Positions 18,981 to 28,100 of a stretch of 64,000 bases of DNA are shown one piece after another; position 1 is the first letter of the stretch, and each line of letters begins with the position of its first letter. The stretch is from Sphingomonas albertensis. GTDB taxonomy: Bacteria; Pseudomonadota; Alphaproteobacteria; Sphingomonadales; Sphingomonadaceae. The notes beneath the pieces were generated by a model. The model searched no databases, was not told where the DNA came from, and saw nothing but the letters and a program-made list of their open reading frames with translations. Location of the stretch: positions 176,108-240,107 of the forward strand of contig NZ_JACONT010000002.1 in the NCBI RefSeq assembly GCF_014358075.1, in the 5' to 3' direction. The translations under genes and the position numbers were made by a program.

Positions 18981-21161
18981 ATGAAGACCATGAGCATCAC
19001 GATCGGCGCACGCCGCAAACGCCACTACGCCTGCATCGCCGCCGGTTTCGCGATCGGGCTGCCGTCGGCGGCCAATGCGCAAACCGCCGAATCCACATCC
19101 GAGGACATTCTCGTTACCGGTCGCCCCGAAGCGGACCTGACGGTGCCCAACGGAACGGCAAGTCGGCTCAACCTGTCGCCGCTGGAGACGCCGGCGACGC
19201 TGTCGGTCATCGACGGCGCCACGATCCGCGCGCAGGGCGACATGGCGATCGCCGATGCGGAAAGCCGCGCGCCGGGCATCACCAGCGTCGGCAATCTCGG
19301 CAATGGCGGCACTGCACTCGCGGCACGGGGGTTCAGCGGCCAGGGGTCCGTGCTCCAGCTGATCGACGGCGTCCGGCTGTTTCCCGCCGCTGGGACGCTT
19401 ACGTTCCCGACCGACCCGTGGATGGTCGAGCGGATCGACATCCTCAACGGGCCTGCCTCGGTGTTATACGGTCAAGGCGCGCTCGGCGGCGCGGTCAACG
19501 TGCTGATGCGCAAGCCGAATGCCCGGCGCACCGAAATCGATGGCGAGATCGGCTATGGCTCGCAAGACACCTTCCATGTCGCCGCAGGCGCCGGGGGACC
19601 GGCAGGCGAACACCTGTCCTACCGCATCGACGGCAGCTATCGCCGCTCCGACGGGTATGTCGACCGAGGGCAATCGCGCAGTTACGCACTGTCCGCAACG
19701 CTGCGCTGGGCACCGACCGCTACGCTCGCCGTCACGGTTCGCGACGATTACGGCAGCCAGAACCCGATGCGTTATTTCGGCACGCCGTTGATCGACGGCC
19801 GGCTCAACGACGGCAACCGACGCCTCAACTACAACACGCGCGACGGCTATGTCCGCTTTCGCGACAACCGCACCAGCCTCCAGGTCGACTGGACACCATC
19901 GACGGCGCTGACCGTCAGCAACCAAGCGTATCGGCTGACGTCGAAACGGTCCTGGCTCAACCTGGAAAGCTATTGCTGGGTCGCAACCGATGGCGCCTGC
20001 CCGAACGGCAACGGTGACGGCGCAGCCACGCCCGGCCGCATCTACCGCACCGACATGACGGGTATCGTCCACGACCAGACGCAATGGGGCGATCAGGGTA
20101 GCGTGACGTTCAGGACGCCGATCGCGGATGGCCTGTCCAATGACCTTGTCGTTGGGTTCGACGTTAACCTGATCAAGCTGACCTATTCGCATAATTTTGG
20201 GGCCGCGCCGCAGGTGTCGCAGGTCGATCCGTACGACTTCGATCCGGGCGTCATCGTCGACACGCAGGGGATCGCGCCGCGCTATCGGACGCGGACGACC
20301 GAATATGCGGTGTTTGCCGAGGATCGGCTGAAGCTGGGCGAGCATGTCTCGATCGTCGGCGGGATTCGCTACGAACGCGACAAGATTGAGCGCTGGACGA
20401 TCGACGGCCCCACCGAGGCGTTCGCGCTCGACAAGCGCCTGCACAACACGACGTGGCGTGTCGGCAGCGTCTACCAGCCGATCCCCACCGTCTCGCTCTA
20501 TGCGCAGTATGCGACCGGGGTCGATCCACTGGGCACGCTGACCACCTATTCGACCGGGCAAGCCCAGTTCAGCAACGCCGTGGGCAATCAGGTCGAGGTC
20601 GGTGCTAAGGCGGTATTCCTCGACGGCCGCGGCACCGCGACCCTGGCGGCGTACCGCATCGTCAAGACGGGGCTGCTGGCGCAACTTACGCCGACCAGCC
20701 CGATCGAGCAGGTCGGGCAGCGATCCGCCAAGGGGATCGAGGCCGCGGTCTCGATCGATCTGCCAAGGGGTTTCGGGATCGACGCGAACGGCAGCGTTCT
20801 AAACGCCCGGTTCGACGACTTCATGTCGGGGACCGCGAACTACGCCGGCAACACCCCGCCCGATGTACCCGAGACGATGGCGAACCTGTGGCTGCGCTGG
20901 AGCGCGACGCCGACCGTCCAGGCCCGCGCCGGGCTGCGCTACGTCGGCCGCAGATTCTCCGACAATGCCAACGCCTTCCGCATCCCGGGATATGCGACGG
21001 TCGACACCACGCTGTCCTATGCGGTGACCCCGCGCGTCGCGGTCGACCTTCACGTCTATAACCTGTTCGACGCGGCCTATGCGATCAACAGCTACGGCGT
21101 ACAGCAATGGGTGCTGGGCCGTCCTCGTGCGGTGGACGTCTCGCTCCGTGCCGGTTTCTAG
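18981..21161 (+). CDS. TonB-dependent outer-membrane receptor under riboswitch control
   Basis: This is a 726-residue receptor. A signal peptide ends near AANAQ. A TonB-box-like EDILVTG follows, then a plug domain (ETPATLSVIDGATIRAQGD, RIDILNGPASVLYGQGALGG) and a 22-strand-type barrel ending in aromatic F (VSLRAGF). Plug features resemble siderophore-type receptors, but the cobalamin riboswitch directly upstream points to cobalamin or a related corrinoid as substrate. I chose ATG 18981; an in-frame ATG at 18990 is possible. The next gene overlaps it by 14 bp. Confidence 0.93.
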   Translation: MKTMSITIGARRKRHYACIAAGFAIGLPSAANAQTAESTSEDILVTGRPEADLTVPNGTASRLNLSPLETPATLSVIDGATIRAQGDMAIADAESRAPGITSVGNLGNGGTALAARGFSGQGSVLQLIDGVRLFPAAGTLTFPTDPWMVERIDILNGPASVLYGQGALGGAVNVLMRKPNARRTEIDGEIGYGSQDTFHVAAGAGGPAGEHLSYRIDGSYRRSDGYVDRGQSRSYALSATLRWAPTATLAVTVRDDYGSQNPMRYFGTPLIDGRLNDGNRRLNYNTRDGYVRFRDNRTSLQVDWTPSTALTVSNQAYRLTSKRSWLNLESYCWVATDGACPNGNGDGAATPGRIYRTDMTGIVHDQTQWGDQGSVTFRTPIADGLSNDLVVGFDVNLIKLTYSHNFGAAPQVSQVDPYDFDPGVIVDTQGIAPRYRTRTTEYAVFAEDRLKLGEHVSIVGGIRYERDKIERWTIDGPTEAFALDKRLHNTTWRVGSVYQPIPTVSLYAQYATGVDPLGTLTTYSTGQAQFSNAVGNQVEVGAKAVFLDGRGTATLAAYRIVKTGLLAQLTPTSPIEQVGQRSAKGIEAAVSIDLPRGFGIDANGSVLNARFDDFMSGTANYAGNTPPDVPETMANLWLRWSATPTVQARAGLRYVGRRFSDNANAFRIPGYATVDTTLSYAVTPRVAVDLHVYNLFDAAYAINSYGVQQWVLGRPRAVDVSLRAGF

Positions 21162-22611
21162 CCGCCGCCCCGTATCGCTCGCCAAGCTCGGCCGGCGCTG
21201 GCTCTATCTCGTGCACCGCTGGATAGGGATTGCGAGCTGCCTGCTGTTCGCGATGTGGTTTTCGTCGGGGCTCGTGATGATCTACGTCCCCTATCCCTCG
21301 CTCAAGCCAGCCGAGCAAATGGCCCGCGCGGAGCCGATCGACTGGCGGGCGGTGGACGTGCCGCCGCCGCTCGATGCCGGGCGATGGCCACGAGAGCTAC
21401 TGCTCGAAATGCGCGACGATGTGCCGGTCTGGCGGATCGAGACATGGGAGGGCGAGCGGAGCACGATCGCTGCGCACCGGGGGGCCACGCTTGCCGAGGT
21501 CGATGCGGGCTATGCCGCGCGCATCGCTCGCCGCTTCGGGCAGGCGCCCGTAGTCGACACCGAACGATTGGCGCGCGACCAGTGGACCGTGGCCGGCGGG
21601 TTCGACCAGCATCGCCCTTTGTGGAAGGTAACGCTGGCAGGTCCGCAGGGGAGCGAACTCTACGTGTCCTCCTCGACAGGCAGCGTGGTGCAGGCGACGA
21701 CCCGGCGCGAGCGGCTTTGGAACTGGCTCGGGTCGGTGCCGCACTGGCTGTACCCGACCGTTCTGCGGCAGGATAACGCGGCATGGCGCCAGGTCGTGAT
21801 GTGGGTTTCGGGGCCGTGCATCGCCGCCGCCGTCGCGGGGATGTGGATCGGAATCCTCCGGACGCGGCTCGGCCGGCACCGGTTCAGCGGTGGCCGCGCG
21901 TCACCCTATCGCGGCTGGATGCTGTGGCATCATCTGGCCGGACTGGTCGGCGGCGGCTTCCTGATCGCGTGGATCGTCAGCGGTTGGCTCTCGGTCGATC
22001 CGGGGCACCTGTTCCGCAGCGTCCCGCCGGCCGAAGCCGCGGTTCGGGCCTATGTCGCGTCGGATCAGGTCCCCGCTGTGCAGTTCGATCGGCTCGCCAC
22101 TGCAGGCGCGGGCGCCGTCCGCGCGCGTCTGACCGATTATGCGAACACGCCGCTCCTCGTCCTCGACTATGCAGATGGCAGACGGACCTCGCTGAGTGCA
22201 GCCTCGCTCGCGCCGGTACGTCCTACCACCCGCGCCATCGTCGCCGCCGCGCGCCGCCTTCAGGCAGGCGCGTCGCTGATCGCGCTCGACCGGCTGACGA
22301 CGCCCGACGCCTATTGGTATCAGGTCGGCGACATGCCGCGCCTGCCGATCCTGCGCCTGCGCTTCGACGACGCGGCCTCGACCTGGCTGTATGTCGACCC
22401 TGCGACCGGCGAGATACTCGCGACGGTCGACCGTTGGCGCCGCATCTATCGCTGGGCGTTCGACCTACTCCACAAATGGGACCTGAACGTCCTGACGCAG
22501 CATCGCCCGATCTGGGATCTGCTGTTGTGGCTGGGATCGATCGCAGGATTGGTGACGTCGATCAGCGGCGTCTGGTTGGGATGGAAGAGGCTGAAACGGC
22601 GACGGCCGTGA
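21148..22611 (+). CDS. PepSY-associated transmembrane protein
   Basis: This 487-residue inner-membrane protein of the PepSY_TM family has a first helix at about residues 20-42 (GIASCLLFAMWFSSGLVMIY), more helices near 220-290 and one at the C-terminus (LLLWLGSIAGLVTSISGVWL). Periplasmic PepSY-like stretches lie between them. Conserved histidines are seen in YLVHRW, WHHLAG and LLHKWDL. The GTG at 21148 lies inside the end of the receptor gene, so the two are coupled and share riboswitch control. Relatives sit beside metal-chelate receptors and may reduce or release the ligand; that role is inference. Confidence 0.87.
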   Translation: MPVSSRRPVSLAKLGRRWLYLVHRWIGIASCLLFAMWFSSGLVMIYVPYPSLKPAEQMARAEPIDWRAVDVPPPLDAGRWPRELLLEMRDDVPVWRIETWEGERSTIAAHRGATLAEVDAGYAARIARRFGQAPVVDTERLARDQWTVAGGFDQHRPLWKVTLAGPQGSELYVSSSTGSVVQATTRRERLWNWLGSVPHWLYPTVLRQDNAAWRQVVMWVSGPCIAAAVAGMWIGILRTRLGRHRFSGGRASPYRGWMLWHHLAGLVGGGFLIAWIVSGWLSVDPGHLFRSVPPAEAAVRAYVASDQVPAVQFDRLATAGAGAVRARLTDYANTPLLVLDYADGRRTSLSAASLAPVRPTTRAIVAAARRLQAGASLIALDRLTTPDAYWYQVGDMPRLPILRLRFDDAASTWLYVDPATGEILATVDRWRRIYRWAFDLLHKWDLNVLTQHRPIWDLLLWLGSIAGLVTSISGVWLGWKRLKRRRP

Positions 22612-22629
22612 GCAGCGTGCGTCCCGGCT

Positions 22630-23607
22630 TCAGATCTTGTAGTAGTCGCGGTACCATTTGGCGAAGCGGGTCAGGCCCTCTTCGAGCATCACCTCAGGCT
22701 TGTAGCCGGTCAGGGCCTTGAGCTTCGACACGTCCGCATAGGTCGCGGTAACGTCGCCCGGCTGCATCGGCTTCATGATCTTCACCGCTTCGCGCCCGAT
22801 CGCGGTTTCCAGCGTGGAGATCATCTCCATCAGGCCGACCGGGTGGCTGTCGCCGATGTTGAGCACGCGGTGCTCGCGCAAGGCCGGTGGATGATCGAGC
22901 GCGCCGACGATACCGGTCACGATATCGTCGATATAGGTGAAGTCGCGGGCCATCTTGCCCTCGCCGTAGACCTCGATCGGCTGCCCGGCCAAGATCTTGT
23001 CGGTGAAGGAGAAATAGGCCATGTCCGGCCGACCCCAGGGGCCATAGACGGTAAAGAAACGCAGGCCGGTCTGCGGGAAGCCGTAGAGCGTCGCATAGGA
23101 CTGGCTCATCAGCTCGCAGGCGCGCTTGGTCGCCGCATATAGCGACACCGGCATGACCGACGGTTCGTCCTCGCTAAACCCCCGCCCGCCCATCGGCTTG
23201 TCACCATAGACCGAGCTGGACGAGGCATAGACCAGATGCTCGAACTGCGGCTGGTGGCGGCACGCCTCCATCACCGCGAGATGCCCCGCAAGGTTCGACT
23301 TCTCGTACGCGAACGGGTTTTCGATGCTGTACCGAACCCCCGCCTGCGCCGCGAGATGCACCACCCGGGTCACGCCGTTGTCGGATACCAGACGCGCCAC
23401 GCCCTCGACATCCGACACGTCCATCCGGTGGAACGCGAAGTTCCGATTTCCCTCAAAGGTCACCAGCCGCGCCTCTTTCAGCCGCGGATCATAGTAATCG
23501 TTGACGTTGTCGATGCCAATCACCGTCTCGCCGCGATCGAGCAGACGGTGTGCCGTCGCATGACCGATAAAGCCTGCGACACCGGTAACGAGAACGGGCG
23601 CGGCCAC
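22630..23607 (-). CDS. UDP-glucuronate 4-epimerase-type SDR
   Basis: This 325-residue extended short-chain dehydrogenase most likely interconverts UDP-glucuronate and UDP-galacturonate. It has the NAD motif VTGVAGFIG, the SSSS catalytic region and the YAATK motif (Y157, K161). DNVNDYYDPRLKEARL and the VYGPWGRPDMA region are typical of uronate epimerases. The GTG start ending at 23607 lies two bases after the stop of the UDP-glucose dehydrogenase gene, so the pair forms an operon supplying uronic-acid precursors. Confidence 0.93.
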   Translation of the reverse strand: MAAPVLVTGVAGFIGHATAHRLLDRGETVIGIDNVNDYYDPRLKEARLVTFEGNRNFAFHRMDVSDVEGVARLVSDNGVTRVVHLAAQAGVRYSIENPFAYEKSNLAGHLAVMEACRHQPQFEHLVYASSSSVYGDKPMGGRGFSEDEPSVMPVSLYAATKRACELMSQSYATLYGFPQTGLRFFTVYGPWGRPDMAYFSFTDKILAGQPIEVYGEGKMARDFTYIDDIVTGIVGALDHPPALREHRVLNIGDSHPVGLMEMISTLETAIGREAVKIMKPMQPGDVTATYADVSKLKALTGYKPEVMLEEGLTRFAKWYRDYYKI

Positions 23608-23609
23608 GG

Positions 23610-24911
23610 TCAGCGGCCCACCGCGATGTAGGTGAAGCCGGCATTCTCGACGATGTCGCGCGGATAGATGTTGCGGAGATCGATCAGGATAGGCTCCGAC
23701 AGCAACGACTTGACGCGCTTCAGATCGAGCGCGCGAAACGCGTCCCATTCGGTGACGATGACGAGCGCATCGGCGCCTTCCATCGTCGCATAGGTGTCGT
23801 CCTTGAAGTCGACGTTCTGAAGCAGCTTGGCGGCCTGCTCCATGCCCTCGGGATCATAGGCCTGCACGCGCGCGCCAGCATCCTGCAGCAACTGGATCAC
23901 CGCGATCGCGGGGCTGTCGCGCATGTCGTCGGTGTTCGGCTTGAACGTCAGGCCCAGCACCGCGACCGTCTTGCCGCGCACTTCGTCGCCCATCGCCGCG
24001 ATGACCTTGCGGCCCATCGCACGCTTGCGGTTCTCGTTGACTGCGACGACCGCCTCGACGATCCGCTGCGGCGCTTCGTAATCCTGGCTGGTCTTGAGCA
24101 GAGCCAGCGTATCCTTGGGGAAGCACGAGCCGCCATAGCCCGGGCCCGCATTGAGGAACTTCGCGCCGATCCTGTTGTCGAGCCCGATGCCGCGCGCGAC
24201 CTCCTGGACGTCGGCCCCGACCTTTTCGCAGAGATCGGCGATCTCGTTGATGAAGGTGATCTTGGTCGCGAGGAACGCGTTGCCGGCGTATTTGGTCAGT
24301 TCGGCGCCGCGGCGCGACATCTCGATCACCGGCGAGCGGTTCAGGCTCAGCGGGCGATAGATTTCGCGCATCACGGCCATCGCGCGCTCGTCATGGCCAC
24401 CGATGACGACGCGGTCGGGCCGCTTGAAGTCGTCGATCGCGGCGCCTTCGCGCAGGAATTCGGGGTTGGAGACGACGGCGAATTCCGCATCCGGGTTGTT
24501 CTCGCGCAGGATCCGCTCAACTTCGTCGCCGGTGCCGACCGGGACGGTCGACTTGGTGATGACGACGGTGAAGCCGCTGACCGCGGTCGCGACTTCGGCA
24601 GCGGCGGCAAAGACATAGCCGAGATCAGCATGGCCATCGCCACGCCGCGAGGGGGTGCCGACTGCGATGAAGACGGCTTCGGCGCCCTTGACGCCCTCGG
24701 TCAGGTCGGTCGTGAAGGCGATGCGACCGCCGCGAACGTTGGTTTCGACCAGCGCCTGAAGGCCCGGCTCGAAGATCGGAATCCGACCCGCATGTAGCGC
24801 GTCGATCTTGCTGGCATCCTTGTCGACGCAAATGACGTCATGACCGAAGTCGGCGAAGCAGGCTCCCGACACGAGGCCGACATACCCAGTTCCAATTACT
24901 GCGATCCGCAT
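23610..24911 (-). CDS. ugd: UDP-glucose 6-dehydrogenase
   Basis: This 433-residue enzyme oxidises UDP-glucose to UDP-glucuronate in two NAD-dependent steps. The N-terminal Rossmann motif is VIGTGYVGLVSGACFADFGH. The catalytic cysteine is C263 in GGSCFPKDT. The C-terminal UDP-binding domain includes GLTFKPNTDDMRDSPA. It starts divergently from the giant secreted protein, with 253 bp between, and is followed directly by the epimerase. It should feed uronic acid into the EPS made by the genes that follow. Confidence 0.97.
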   Translation of the reverse strand: MRIAVIGTGYVGLVSGACFADFGHDVICVDKDASKIDALHAGRIPIFEPGLQALVETNVRGGRIAFTTDLTEGVKGAEAVFIAVGTPSRRGDGHADLGYVFAAAAEVATAVSGFTVVITKSTVPVGTGDEVERILRENNPDAEFAVVSNPEFLREGAAIDDFKRPDRVVIGGHDERAMAVMREIYRPLSLNRSPVIEMSRRGAELTKYAGNAFLATKITFINEIADLCEKVGADVQEVARGIGLDNRIGAKFLNAGPGYGGSCFPKDTLALLKTSQDYEAPQRIVEAVVAVNENRKRAMGRKVIAAMGDEVRGKTVAVLGLTFKPNTDDMRDSPAIAVIQLLQDAGARVQAYDPEGMEQAAKLLQNVDFKDDTYATMEGADALVIVTEWDAFRALDLKRVKSLLSEPILIDLRNIYPRDIVENAGFTYIAVGR

Positions 24912-25164
24912 GGTCGTTTACTCACATCTTGCGAAGCCCGCGCACGCGCAGGCCGTCTATGCTGCATGGCAGCGTGTGGACCGTGCTGGTGCCGCGTTTC
25001 GGCCATTTTAGCAAGGGGTCCACAGGGTTCCGTCGTCCGCACGGCGCCGTTCGCCGCGTTGCTGCAGCGCGATACAATTTTGTAAATATAAGACGGTTAA
25101 CGGAAATTTAACGGCCTTGCTTAGGGTTGGTTGCAGAACTTTCTGCGATTGCACGAGTGACGTC

Positions 25165-28100
25165 ATGGAGATGCAAACCGTGCCCAACACCCCCGCTTCC
25201 GCCACCTCGTTCCTGTCGACGCTGGGCGTTAACGCTCACTCCGGCAACGCTAATAATGCGTACGGCAATGCCAGCATGACGATCAGCAGCCTGAACTATC
25301 TGGGTATCGGCACGGTGCGCGATACGTTGCCGGGATCGGGAATCGGTAACGCAGTCGTTAACGCAATGGCGGCCGCGGGCGTCAAATTCGACTTCGTGAC
25401 GTCGTCGGGCCTGCCCGCGACCGGGGCGTCGGGGCTGGCCAACTATGTCGCGTCGCTCGAGGACTTCCAGACCCGGCATGCCGGCAGCATCGTCGCGATC
25501 GAGGGGCTGAACGAGGTCAACACGCAGGAGTTCAGCTATAACGGCAGCGGCTCGCTGACCGCGGCGGTCGAGTATCAGAAGGCGTTGTATACCGCGGTCA
25601 AGGGTAATGCCGGGCTGTCGGGCGTGTCGGTCATCAACCTGTCGGTCGCCCTCGAAAGCCCGTCCGCCTATGCGGCGATCGGCGATCTCGGCGCCTATTC
25701 CGATTACGCCAACGCGCACGCCTATACCGCATCGGGCGGACTGTCCGACACGGTGATGGAGGCATCGATGGCGCGCGCCGCCGCAGCGTCCAAGGGCGAC
25801 AAGATCGTCATCACCGAGACCGGCTACACCACGCTGTCGAGCGATCCCGGCCTCGGTGTCAACGAAAGCGCGCAGGCCAAGCTGACCGTCAACGCATTGC
25901 TCACCGCGTTCGAGAACGGATCGAGCCAGACGTTCCTGTACGAACTGTTCGACAGCAGCCTCAACCCGGACGGCGCGGAGAAGGAGTTCCATTTCGGCCT
26001 GTTCAACGCCGACGGCACGCCCAAGCAGGCGGCGACCGCGGTCCACAACCTGACCAGCCTGCTCTCCTATGTCGATGCGGGGACCGGCACCGCGGCGTCG
26101 GCCGCGACCGCCTATTCGCTGGACGGCATGCCGGCCGACGGCCATTCGCTGACGCTGACCAAGACCAACGGCGCCTACGACATCCTGCTGTGGCGCGATG
26201 CCAATCTGTGGAACACCACCACCCAGTCCGAAAACGCGCTGGCGACGAAGACCGTCACGATCGATCTCGGCGGCATGCAGAAGACGGTATACGTCTACGA
26301 TCCGCTGCGGGGCAGCGCGCCGATCGCGAGCTATACCAACGTCAGCCAGATCACGCTGGCGGTCGGCGATCGCGCGCTGGTCGTCGAGGTGGGGTCGAAG
26401 TCCGCCTACACCGAAACCGCCACCGCAGTTCCTGCTGCGCTGAGCACGACCGCGGACGGGCTGGTCGCGCAGATCGATAAGCTGGCGGGATCGACCGGGT
26501 TGAAGACGATCGCGCTGACCGACAGCGCGGTGCTGAACGTCGCCTCGGTATCGACGATGCGGTACATGATCGCCAATTACGGCGACGTACTGGCGAAGAT
26601 CGACGGCGGCTATTCGTTCAAGGTCACCGAGACCGGCGTCGGCTGGAAGGAAGAACAGGCGTTCGACGCCAAGGGCATCCTCGTCTCGACCGCCGACTAT
26701 GGCTATCTCGGCGGCGTCATTTCGAACATCCATACCGAATATGCGACCGGCGTGATCAGCGACCAGAGCTATACGATGGGCAAGCTGTCGGCGACGATCG
26801 TCGACGATCCGAAGCTCGGGCGGACCGTCACCAGCTACGACATCGCGACCGGCAAGCCGGCGTCGATGACGGTCGCCGGCAAGGACGGCAGCAATGCCGC
26901 GACGATCTACAAGAACGGTATCGTGTCGACCTACACGCTGACGGCGGCAGACGGCTCGAAGGTCACCGACACCTACGACGCCGCCGGCAAGCGCGTCAGC
27001 GAGGTCCAGGTCGATACCAAGAACGTCTGGACAACGCTGCAATATGACGCGAGCGGTGACGTCTCGCGCAAGTTCGTGCAGCGGCCCGACGGCAGCAGCG
27101 AGAGCTATGCGTACAAGTTGACCGGCCTCGCCTATGTCACCGAGCACCAGGTGGTGAACACCAAGGGCGTGGTGACGCTGGTCGAGCGACTGCGCGCCGA
27201 CGGCACGCCGGTCACCACCGCGCAGACCTTCGCCGACGGCGGTAAGATCTCCAGCACGTTCGGCAGCAACGGCCAGTTGCTGACCAAGGTGACGAACGCG
27301 GCGGACGGCACGCGCACTTCGCTGACCTACGATGCGACCACCAGCAAGCTGGCGTCGAGCGTGGTGCAGACCGCAGCCGGAGCGACCACGACGATCACCT
27401 ATGTCGCAGGCGTGATGAGCGACCGGACGCTGGTCCGCGCCGATGGCAGCCGCACCTCGGAGACGTTCGACGCGACCGGGTTGAAGACGCGGCAGGTCGA
27501 TGTCGACACCGCCAAGACCTATACCACGCAGGTCTTCGACGCGACGACCGGCAAGCCGCAGCGTACCTATGTGCAATATACCGACGGGCGCAGCATCGTC
27601 ACCAGCTACAACGTCACCGGCAAATCCTATGTGACCGAGGTCCAGACCACCGACAAGGCGGGCAAGGTCGTCTCGGTCGTGCGGCGTCATGCCGACAATA
27701 CGCTCGACTATACCGACTCGTACGCGGCCGACGGCAAGCGCACGACGACGAGCTATGACGCGACCGGCCACCGGCTCAACCAGACCATCACCGCGGTCGG
27801 CGGCGGGCGCGTGATCACCACCTACGACCCGACCACCGGCGGGCTGAAGAGCCTGCTCGAACTGGCGGCCAACGGCACGATCATCCGCAGCCAGACCTAT
27901 AGCGGCGGCGGCCTGGTGAACGAGGACGTCGTCAACGAGCAGGGCAAGGTCACCTATACCTACAACAGCGCCGGCGCGAAGATCTCGCAGCTGCAGACCG
28001 ACTCCGATGGCACGAAGACCACGACCTTGTTCGACGCGAGCTCGGGCGCGGTCACCAAGGTGTATGTCGCCAATCCCGACGGCAGCGGCGAAACCCGCGC

